Below are positions 45,912 to 54,768 of a stretch of DNA of 64,000 nt, in pieces. Numbering within the stretch: the stretch's first letter is position 1; every line of letters begins with the position of its first letter. The stretch comes from Scilla litardierei (lineage: Eukaryota > Streptophyta > Magnoliopsida > Asparagales > Asparagaceae): contig CM061141.1 in assembly GCA_030789695.1 (NCBI GenBank), forward strand, positions 167,779,079 to 167,843,078. The letters are read 5' to 3'. A program made the translations under genes and the position numbers. The notes beneath the pieces are model-generated. The model worked only from the letters and a program-made list of their open reading frames with translations, was not told the DNA's origin and did no database searches.

Positions 45912-47258
45912 CTGCCAACAATTTCAGATCAAATTATTTCTACATCAAAATAAAACTGGAAAAAAAAGAATATGGTTCCTCACAGAAGCAAGAAACAGCA
46001 GACATCAACAATAATAACACCTATCAACATGAAGTACATTCGCTTTATGAAAGGAACTCGGTTTATTTTACCATGAATGAAAGTTCAAATGGGTAAAGTT
46101 AACAAAATGAGAATGTCAGGATGCATGAGTGGTAGTATGTTAAATTATATTTTATAATTCTGTGAGCTTCTGAGAAGTTACAGGTTGCATTAATTGACGA
46201 AGAAATGAGGAAGAATTACTCAACATAATTCAACCATTTGCAAAACTATGAGATGATCAAAACAAAAATAACTTTAGGTACCCAACAACACGCCCGCTAA
46301 AATACCCAAAACATTACATTCATTACAAAAGACAGAAACTTTTTATTGCAGAATAACCGATAAGAGATCAGAGTTCAAAAGATATTACCTTTCAATCGCT
46401 TCCTTCAAATCTGCGGTCGCCTCCGTCGCCTCCTCCAAAGTCGGAGAATGTACTTCATGTTGATAGGTGTTATTATTGTTGATGTCTGCTGTTTGTTGTT
46501 ATTTGACTTCTAATTTAGACCAACAACAAATTAGCACAACAAATTAGCATAAAAGAAAGAAAATTGAGGAACAAAAATGCATGCCTGGTTCTAAATAATA
46601 AAAGTTTTATTCGCAAAGAGAGTCAAATATATTCTTCGAATATTGAGGGTTGACATATGTTCAGCCATATGCTTACTTCCTCAATTTTAATATCATATAT
46701 TTTTGTACAGATTTATGTTTGTAGTCCATGATAGCTTCAAACGTGATGCCTACCAAGTATCTCCAAAGCTTGATGGTATTATGTTTTTTTTAATTTTCTG
46801 TGCATATTATTGGAAAAAATATAACGCATTCAACATGCATAATTTCTATTGAACTTTATGTATTTAACCCCACGTGCTGTAGACATTAATTACATCAAAA
46901 GGCATTTGAAAGATATCCAAACATCAGTGCACCATTATATGGCAAGACTTGATTGCACACAGAAGGGCCATGGACTCCACTCCACTTCTATGAACATGGC
47001 AATTGTCAGCAAAATACAAAGCAAGCACACATGATTGAAACAGACCTACATGCTACATCACTTGAGAGAAGAAAGCTGGTTGGATTCGGCTTTATTGGGA
47101 TCACAATGGATCCTATTTTTCCTTGTGGAAAGTGGCTCCCTTTGGTCCAGATTGCATGCACTCATATGAAGTCCAGCAACGTGATGTCGGTCAAGTTTGT
47201 TGGCCACGACGTTAAAAGTTTGTGTCTTTGGTGGGACTAAGCATTGAGATTTCTCATG
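45912..47258 (-). other. Helitron D interior with short coding-like pieces
   Basis: A minus-strand segment near 46390-46460 reads LEEATEATADLKEAIER before a GTAATA donor and may be another captured exon. Plus-strand frames at 46849-47240 have mixed composition and no recognised family. Otherwise AT-rich. Confidence 0.3.
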
Positions 47259-47706
47259 CCCACCCCCACGCATCAAATCCCCCCATGTGTATGGATCATG
47301 GAAAATGTTTCTACTATCGTATTGTTAATGGTTAAAAGTGAGGGTTTTTTTTCCTATGTCAAGCTCAGTCAAACATAAACACAAACACAAAGACGTCTTT
47401 CTTGGACATTGGGCAAGAGAAACATAAACACAACATAATGATCTAAGTAATTGCTCATAGAGTTAAAAATGCAGAGATTAACATCACCCCCACCCATCAA
47501 ATCTCCCCATGTGTATGGATCATGGAAAATGTTTCTATTATCGTATTGTTAATGGTTAAAAGAGAGGGTTTTTTTTCCTATGTCAAGCTCAGTCAAACAT
47601 AAACACAAACACAAAGACGTCTTTCTTGGACATTGGGCAAGAGAAACATAAACACAACATAATGATCTAAGTAATTGCTCATATAGTTAAAAATGCAGAG
47701 ATTAAC
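47259..47706. repeat. 224-bp tandem duplication
   Basis: Two nearly identical copies in direct tandem, with landmarks CATGGAAAATGTTTCTA at 47297 and 47521 and GCAGAG at 47471 and 47695. Copies differ by a few bases, so the duplication is recent. The second copy abuts the inositol transporter exon. Confidence 0.92.
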
Positions 47707-47722
47707 ATGAAGAATCATAGAC

Positions 47723-47842
47723 CTGTATCGTAGCCAAAAAGGAGACCACCAAGCCCGACAGTGAGAGCGAGCCGAAGAACGTACTGATTCCTCCATGCAA
47801 TCGATAAACAATCCTTGAATCCTCCCCTCTCATCATCTCTAT
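47723..47842 (-). pseudogene. INT-like: Captured inositol transporter first-exon fragment
   Basis: The minus strand reads GGFKDCLSIAWRNQYVLRLA followed by LTVGLGGLLFGYDTG, ending at a clean ACAG/GTCTATG donor at 47723. This is the first transmembrane helix of major-facilitator inositol transporters of the plant INT2/INT4 type, where GLLFGYDTG is the family signature. The start codon is not clear in this frame and no later exon is present. The direction matches Helitron D. Confidence 0.75.
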
Positions 47843-48059
47843 GTATTTCTCCCAACAATCGATAAGCTTTGATCCCACTCTTTCTTCCAAATGCAACCGA
47901 ACATCCAACTATTTTTACTTTTTGTGATTGGTGGAATGTATTGGAATCATGGATTTAACATGAAAATTATACAGCATTGAAATGATTGAGCAAACCAACA
48001 TTTTGAAAGTTGTCAACTATTTGGATTAAAACTTACTTTTTATACATCAGATCAGGATC

Positions 48060-48420
48060 TTCTCCCCAAGACTCCAGAAATAGGGCCCAGGATGATGATC
48101 CGGGATGATGATCCTTGCTCAGGATCCGAGATGATGAGCCGAGATGACTCCCTAAGAGCTCAGGATGCGAGATGATGATCCTTGCTCCCCAAGAGATCAG
48201 GATGCGAGATGTTGCTCTCTTCCTAGATGATGCGATCCCTAAGAGCCCAGGATGCGAGATGTAGATGACGCGATCTCCCCAAGAGCCAAGGATGCGAGAT
48301 GCTGCTCTTCTCTTAGATGATGCGAGAAGACCCAGATGATGCTCCTTGCTCCCCAAGAGCACATGATGCGAGATGTAGATGATGCGAGAAGACCCAGATG
48401 CATGTTACTCCATTTGGGAA
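48060..48420. repeat. GATGATGC/CAAGAGC minisatellite
   Basis: Interspersed units containing CTCCCCAAGAGC, AGGATGCGAGATG and AGATGATGCGAGAAGACCC, repeated five to seven times with variable spacing of about 40-70 bp. The long minus-strand frames across it are repeat artefacts. Confidence 0.8.
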
Positions 48421-48710
48421 GCTCCCAGCAATAATTAAATGCTTGTTGCTCTTCCCTAAACACGTCTCTTGCTCTCCCCCAATCCAAACAACAGACTCTT
48501 GCTCTTCCCCAGGGCACGCAAAGATTTTTGGTACTCAAATGGGGCCCACAAATTAAAAGGTTGATTTAATACAAACCCTTCATCTCAAATCTCTATCTAA
48601 ACCGTCCATTTCCCAAGATTTAATCCTGGCCGTCTTTTATCAACCAGTTTGTCCTAGTCAGCTTGTCCTAGTCAGCCCTAGGATTCAAAAATCGCTGTCA
48701 AATGTATAAT

Positions 48711-48713
<3 letters not shown>

Positions 48714-48769
<56 letters not shown>
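48714..48769. repeat. (TA)n tract between Helitrons D and C
   Basis: About 28 TA units between the 5' end of D and the 3' end of C. Confidence 0.95.
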
Positions 48770-48770
<1 letters not shown>

Positions 48771-48894
48771 TAGTCATAACCCGTGCCCGTGGGCACGGTT
48801 CATTTTAGATTTTCCCCGCGAAATCTTTGTTCCCCGAAAAACTATTTTCACAGCCAAAATTTAACATAACAATAAATTAGCGTAAAAATATTTA

Positions 48895-49310
48895 GCGGCA
48901 CGGACACCTTCGGTGCGAAACAACAAATTTGGCGCAGGCGCCTTCGACGCGGAACAACAAATTCGGCGTCGAACAACAAATTTGGCGCCTGCGCCTTTTG
49001 CGCGGAATAACAAATTAGGGTAAAAAAATTTAGCGGGCCCCTTTGGCGCAGTTCATTTAAAATATTCTCTCATGAAATATTTGTTCCCAAAAAATTATTT
49101 CCACAGCCAAAATTTAAAAGACCAAATTAGCGTAAAAGTATCTAGTGGTGTGGGCGCCTTCGGTGCGAAACAACAAATGCGGCGCATGCGCCTTCGACAC
49201 AGAATAACAAATTTGACGTGGATGCCTTTAGTGCAGAACAACAATTTCGGCGTAAGCGCCTTCGGTGCGGAACAACAATTTAGCGTAAAAAAATTAGGGC
49301 GACTTCGGCG
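48895..49310. repeat. Subterminal GCGCCTTCG / AACAACAAATTCGGCG repeats
   Basis: Alternating GC-rich blocks (GGCGCCTTCGACGCGGAA type, themselves near-palindromic) and AACAACAAATT blocks with a spacing of about 25-60 bp. The same pattern is in the Helitron at 42480-43060, so it belongs to the family's 3' subterminal region. Confidence 0.75.
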
Positions 49311-49519
49311 CCCGCGCCGAAACAACCCAACCCACACAACCCAACCCACCTATAACTCATCAATCCACAGAACAACCCAACCCACATATAATTGATCGAT
49401 CATAGTGTCTTTGGCATGGGCTTGTTTGGGTTGCTTGGCTTGAGTTTCCAGTAACTGATCGATCATAGCAACCCACCTAGTTTGAACTGTGTTTGCAACT
49501 TCACATTTCATAAATGCTT

Positions 49520-49990
49520 ATAACAGGATATTAGAAAATTTATCAAGGATATTAGAAAATGTGTTTGCAACTTCACATTTCTCACATTTCTGACAGGATA
49601 TTAGAAAATTTCTCACTTGAGGTTTTTCTATCCATAAGCTAATAAGCGTGTATCTGTGTATATTTGGTTGGGGATATTAGAAAATCTCTCTCATGAAATT
49701 TATCTGCTAATAATAACTCTGCTATGAATTAATAAATCTGCTAATAATCTGCTTAGAAAATTTATCAAGGATATTAGAAAATGTGATTGCAACTACACAT
49801 TTCTCACATTTCTGACAGGATATTAGAAAATTTCTCACATGAGGTTTTTCTATCCATAAGCTAAATCTGCTATGAATTAAATTTTCTCACATGACTGCCT
49901 TGATAAATTTTCTCATGAAATTTATCTGCTAATAATAAATCTGCTATGAATTAATAAATCTGCTAATAATCTGCTATGAATTAATAGAAC
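49520..49990. repeat. Degenerate direct repeats in Helitron C
   Basis: Segments such as GGATATTAGAAAATTTCTCAC, TTTCTATCCATAAGCTAA and GAAATTTATCTGCTAATAAT recur two to four times in shuffled order. They appear to be tandem duplications followed by deletion. No gene. Confidence 0.7.
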
Positions 49991-50796
49991 ATAAAAGCCC
50001 CTAAGCTCCTGCACACTTTGGATTTTCCACCTCTATCGAATATGTAGACTGGAACAAAATTAAGTGCATAACATTTTTATTGCATAGAACATAAAAGCCC
50101 CTAAGATCCTGCACACTTTGGCAGCATCAGAAAGGTGGATAATATAGCTAAAAGATCAGAGAGGCTTGCTAAAAGATCACCTCGGTGAAACTACTACTTT
50201 GCCAAGAAGACATAACTAATAAGTAAGTTATTACCCATTAAAGAGCCTATAAAGATTCTGGTATTCTTAAAATCACTGTAATCAATAGTGAGCATGATAG
50301 TTGAAATTTAATACAGCAAGAGATAACCATGAGTAATTAAATTCTGAGTGGCTATCTAAATTTTCATTTTCAATGTTCTGCATAGATATAACTTTCTACT
50401 GTGACTCCAATTGCATGTTTCTTCATCTAGGCCAGTTCAATTTTGTTTAAAATATGGTGAGATGAACACACTTTCCGTGAGCAACTAATTATCAGTGATT
50501 GTTCTGTAATCAACAAAAATCAGTACATGATGATACCATATAAACAATATTTCTTCAATGTACCTCCCGGAGACAATCAGAAATTTAAAAATAAAAAAGA
50601 ATGAAAATCCCACTACATAGCAGTAAGATAAACAGCAGCCAATGGTTATTGAGATTACTACTACTTGCAATATATTAGCTCCATATCTTCCTCAATCATA
50701 CATTCCTACTTTAGAGGCAATCAAAAGGACCAACAACAAAACGATGCTTCTTTTCTTTTTCATCAAAAAAGGTGAGAAATTGCGAATACATGCCTC

Positions 50797-51039
50797 CTAG
50801 CTCGAACTATCATCCTTGCCTTTAGTGCTTCCAGCATGAGCATTTGTGTTCCCAGCACCAGGAACAGCATCCGAGACCAGCGCGATGGGCCTGTGCTCGA
50901 TGACATCATCAACAATGCGTGATGGATGCTTTGAAAGATTAACAGGCTGGCTCCCTTCCAACAACTGATCTTCCATGTTACACTGCTTTGAGGAGAAAAA
51001 ATCCTTTCTTTTTAATCTCTTAGATAAATCACACCTCAA
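50797..51039 (-). CDS. Unrecognised short frame in Helitron C
   Basis: Eighty codons. The part from MEDQLLEGSQPVNLSKHPSR onward has normal protein composition and ends in a Lys/Asp/Ser tail before the stop. It could be a captured exon end. No family was recognised, and a chance frame remains possible. Confidence 0.25.
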   Translation of the reverse strand: MRCDLSKRLKRKDFFSSKQCNMEDQLLEGSQPVNLSKHPSRIVDDVIEHRPIALVSDAVPGAGNTNAHAGSTKGKDDSSS

Positions 51040-51883
51040 ATTTCCCCTAAATTATCAAAAATTATGTTCTATCTATTCCTGCGTTCCTGTGTTCAAAAGC
51101 TGATGTCTCTCAAGATTAAAAAATGAAGCAGCTTGCGATCGGACTCAAAAATAGCGACAGATCTCAAGATCGGAAGAGAATAAGGCCAGATCTAATGATT
51201 CCGCTCAAAACAGCACCAAATCGGAATGATTTCTGTCCAAATCTTGTGGGAATGTATTAAACGGACAACTTACTTGTTAAAATCGATCGTCAGCATCTCA
51301 AATTGGCCGGCTCCTCCAAGAAGACCTTGAGCTCCGCCTTCCACCTTGCTGTCACGAACCTGATGACCGGTACTCTCGCCATTCCGTCCCGATGAACTTG
51401 CACCCTCTGTTTGTGCTTGCCACCAAGAACCAGGCAGTGATCACCATCGAGAATCAGTGGAGCAAAGAATGTTAACCCAGGTCGTGCGAGCAAAAAAGAA
51501 ACCTATTTTTGATTTGGAAGGGAAGAATAACCCTCGTGAGAGAGATGAAGAGAGATGAAGAGTTTTTAGTTGGTGAGAGAGATGAAGAGGTTTCTGTTGG
51601 GGAGAGAGAGGAAATTATGAGTGGGTTTTGGAAATTGTGAGTGGGTGAGAGAGACGAAGAGTTTTCTTTTGGGGCGGTTTTGTTTTACATCTAAGTTTCA
51701 AAGTTTAGTTCTCCCACCAACTTATTTCACGCCTAAAAGTCAGAAGTTTTCCTCAAATTTTTTTCAAAGCCTCATCTAAACCGTTGATTCTCCAAGATTA
51801 AATCCTGGCCGTCTTTTATCTACCCCTTTGTCCTAGTCAGCTTGTCCTAGTCAGCCCTAGGATTCAAAAAACTCTGTCAAATG

Positions 51884-51885
<2 letters not shown>

Positions 51886-51949
<64 letters not shown>

Positions 51950-51971
51950 CTCTCTCTCTCTCTCTCTCTCT
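51886..51971. repeat. Compound (TA)n-(TC)n microsatellite
   Basis: About 29 TA units followed by about 13 TC units, lying exactly between the Helitron C 5' end and the interrupted copia-2 RT sequence. Neither tract belongs to RT. Confidence 0.95.
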
Positions 51972-53195
51972 ATTGCCATTTAGATATGCAGTCACAACGT
52001 CCATGAGCTGCATTTCTAGGCCTTCCATTGATGTTAAGCTTATTATGAATCGGAATTTGATCGCATCCATAACCGGGGAATATGTATCTTAATAATCTAT
52101 CCCCGGTCGTTGGGAAAATCCCTGATCTACAGGCCGTGCTTTGTAGCGTACGATCTGATTATTCTCATTTCTTTTCCTTACAAATACCCAATTGTATCCC
52201 ACAGGTTTTACACCTCTTGGTGTCTGGACTACTGCTCCATAGACTTTACGTTTCAAGAGTGAGTCCAGCTCTACTCCTATTGCTTCGTTCCACTTTGGCC
52301 AATCATCTTTGCATTTGTATTCAGCTAGAGATCGTGGATCGATATCATCGTCGCATTGAGCGATGTGAACAGCAATATCGAACGCAAATTCGTCGTCGAC
52401 GACAGTGCTTTTTTTGCCCAGTACCTCCCCAATACGTACGAAATTTAATGATATTTCTCCTGTAATGTCCTCTTTGGGGGATTGAAGGAGGGGAGAGGTT
52501 ACTGGTCTGAGCTCAACATCCCGTGGTGGGATATTCTTTATTTCTCCAGGTATTTTCCTCTTGCGAGGGAATTTATCCTTGGATCCAGGCGGTCTTCTTC
52601 TTTTTATTTGAGGTACAGCCGATTCTGCTACCGGTGGATTGCATCCATCTTTCGGGATATCAATTCTAGCTAGCGTATTGCCAGCAGGGACGTGTGATCT
52701 AATAATCTTCTGGTTATCAGTAAATTTATCCGGTAGGAGATGTACTGTATTCTGAATGTGAAAGATCTTCAGGATCTCATCTTCACACAGATTCGTACGC
52801 GGATCATAATGAGACAAAGATTTAGTGTACCAAGAAATGGTATCTGAAGCTTCAGGCTTCTTAGTTTGTGAGCCTAGTTTGGGAAAAGAATTTTCGTCAA
52901 ACTCACAATCATCAAGACGAGCATTAAATGTGTCGCCCATCAAGGGCTCAAGGTATCTAATAATGGAGGGTGAATCATACCCTACGTAGATATCAAGACG
53001 ACGATGAAGACCCATTTTAGTCCTCTGTGGGGGTGCTATGGGAATATAGACTGCACAACCGAATACTCTCAAGTGAGAATTATTGAAGGTATACCATATG
53101 CAAGCTGCATCAGCGATAAAATATGACATTAAAGGGTCGTATTCTGATAAGCGAATGCGACATGCAAAATATCATGTCCCCATGCATCCACAGTG
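51972..53195 (-). pseudogene. Copia-2 pol: integrase C-terminus and RT N-terminal half
   Basis: The frame 52089-53129 holds the integrase C-terminal region (LRVFGCAVYIPIAPPQRTKM, LDIYVGYDSPSIIRYLEPL), an acidic linker, then RT start motifs (YNWVFVRKRNENNQIVRYKA, GFSQRPGIDY). After a shift, 51990-52070 continues with FRFIISLTSMEGLEMQLMDV and TAYLNG, where it meets the microsatellite. The DDE catalytic core of integrase is missing: sequence passes directly from protease to the integrase tail at about 53195. The missing downstream RT half is at 33461-34620. Confidence 0.87.
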
Positions 53196-53538
53196 CTTCA
53201 CCTGATCCTTTTATTATATTATATAGTCCCTGAAATTGTAGTGACGGGACCATTATAATTAATGATGCTATTAAAATAGCTTCTATCTTGAAGGTTCATG
53301 TGCGTGGAGGCACTATCCACTAGGCATTCACACTTCATCTCTAAAGAATGTAAAATTTTTTAAGAAAAGTAAAACTACATTCGATTCATAATTAAGATAA
53401 AGAAGGACATAATTGAAGATACATCAAAACATTAATGATAAAGGCTAAACAGATGACTAAATTAGCTTTAGTCAATGAGGTCGTCATTCTCGAAATACTC
53501 GGTGTTGAACCAAGTTGGAGGCTGTATATCCACCAGAT
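53196..53538 (-). pseudogene. Copia-2 protease remnant
   Basis: At 53293-53340 the minus strand encodes KCECLVDSASTHMN, the aspartic protease active site, followed by a TTISG-like strand and IIKGSGEAL. Stops separate it from gag. Sequence between gag and protease (53345-53538) is AT-rich and decayed. Confidence 0.75.
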
Positions 53539-54455
53539 TTATTTTAGCGGAAGGTTCAGGCTTGTCATATATAAATCTTGGAGGTGACCTGGAGTACGAC
53601 AGACCCTGGACCAATGTCCAGTCATGCCACATCTGTGGCATTCATCTTCCTTGTTTTTCTTAGGAGCAGACGTCTGGTCAGAGGTATTCCTCTTCCACGT
53701 ATTCTTTTTCTTCCCCTCATTATTGTTGTTCTGGGGAGGAGCTCTAGTCTGCTTTTTCGCAGCTTTCCCCTTGGTGAATCTTCTGTTGTGCTTGTTAAGC
53801 ATCTTCTGGGAAGAAACCATGTGAGCTTCAGGGAGAGGAGCAGAGCCAGCAGGGCGTAGGTTATGAGTGGCCAGTAGGAGGTCTCTATTCTGCTCTGCCA
53901 TAATAAGATAGGAGAGTAAATTAGAGTACCCCGTGAACTTGCGTTCACGATACTGTTGCATGAGAATATCATCCTTCTCATGGAAAGATGTATATGTTTT
54001 CTCAAGCATGCGGGTTTCCGAGACTTGTTCACCACCAACTTCAAGCGTGAGGTGATGTTATGGAGAGCTGAGTTATACTCAGCCACGGACTTGAAGTCCT
54101 GAAGTCGGAGATTTTCCCACTCATAACGTGCACGAGGGAGGATAACATCTTTCTGATGTTTGTATCTGTCCTCAAGTGCTGTCCACAGTTCATGAGGGTC
54201 TTCCACTGTTAAATATTCGGCCTTCAGGGTCCGACCTATATGTTGCCTGATATAGATAATGGCTTTCGCCTTCTCTATATTGGAGACTCTAACAGTAGAA
54301 ATCCCTTCATCAATTGTCACAGCTGTAGCTGGAGGTTGAATTGTGTGACTTATGCGCTGTGAGAGCAGATGGAACTTCAGGTCCAGCTGCCAGCTCAAAT
54401 AATTTTTTCCACCCGCATCGAGAACATCAAAATTGACGCTCTTAATCTTTGCCAT
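53539..54455 (-). pseudogene. Copia-2 gag
   Basis: The ATG at 54455 opens MAKIKSVNFDVLDAGGKNYL and SWQLDLKFHLL, then DPHELWTALEDRYKHQ and ARYEWENLRLQDFKSVAEYN, the plant copia capsid region. Around 54000 one base is gained or lost and the reading continues in the second frame (LLSYLIMAEQNRDLLLATHN) to the zinc knuckle CHRCGMTGHWSRVC (CX2CX4HX4C, 53600-53645). The tail is Lys/Asn-rich. Only one frameshift separates the two halves, so gag is the best-preserved part of this element. Confidence 0.88.
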
Positions 54456-54768
54456 TTATCTATGCATGGAATAAGCATGAATTAATTATATATTAAAAAT
54501 TAAGACATGCATAGAAGTAAAACTAAACTAGTTGTGGGGATCGGCCGGTACCCACTAAAAATAATAAATGTCCAAAGTCCCTTATACATTTCTAATTACG
54601 AGAAAATTAAAATTACAATTTGGAAACCCTTGGGGGTCCCAACATTAGCAATTTTCCTCCGTCTTCAGGCGAAGTATCTCCGGGCATTGGCTTTTACATT
54701 TGGTTCCTCACTACATTTTCACTCAAAAGGAAAAAATGCGAGGAAAATAAATAGTGGTGACTAATAAC
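54456..54768 (-). other. Copia-2 5' leader, interrupted
   Basis: 313 bp upstream of the gag ATG with no LTR or primer site. The DNA of the SIRE-like LTR starts at 54769. The missing primer site and 5' LTR are expected beyond the right edge of the window. Confidence 0.55.

Larger units (their letters stand above)
42388..48713 (-). mobile_element. Non-autonomous Helitron D carrying transporter exons
   Basis: The 3' end at 42388 reads CTAG on the plus strand, then CCCGTGCCC-GC-GGGCACGG as hairpin. The 5' end at 48713 is the reverse complement of TCTATTATACATTTGACA, and the flanking bases are A and T. The 5' 120 bp, including two AGCTGACTAGGAC copies, match Helitron A. It carries minus-strand exons of an EamA transporter and an inositol transporter. 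A second 5' terminus at 43417 means that either a 1-kb Helitron (42388-43417) with its own end lies here or two elements fused. No RepHel coding is seen. Confidence 0.75.
48770..51887 (-). mobile_element. Non-autonomous Helitron C
   Basis: The 3' end at 48770 reads CTAGTCATAACCCGTGCCC then GTGGGCACGG as hairpin. The 5' end near 51887 reads TTACATTTGACAGAG on the minus strand, where the first bases have merged into the (TA)n tract. The 5' 110 bp match D and A. The 3' 130 bp match D (GATTTTCCCCGCGAAATCTTT and TAGCGTAAAAATATTTAGCG). It carries only short unidentified coding-like pieces (50797-51039 and 51290-51493, minus). No RepHel coding. Confidence 0.78.

Noticed and set aside
48033..48538. 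Minus-strand frames rich in Ser/Arg/Leu across 48.0-48.5 kb.
   Set aside because: They coincide with the GATGATGC minisatellite and change frame with repeat indels.
34621..51887. A 17-kb DNA transposon with long terminal inverted repeats (GTCAAATG...CTGACTAGGAC at both ends, inverted).
   Set aside because: The inverted repeats are the 5' ends of two Helitrons in opposite orientation. Matching 3' hairpin-CTAG ends lie inside at 42355, 42388 and 48770, another 5' end lies at 48713, and there is no transposase or target duplication.
51864..52070. A protein frame with Arg/Glu and Tyr/Ile dipeptide repeats.
   Set aside because: It is the translation of the (TC)n and (TA)n microsatellites fused to the end of the copia-2 RT fragment.
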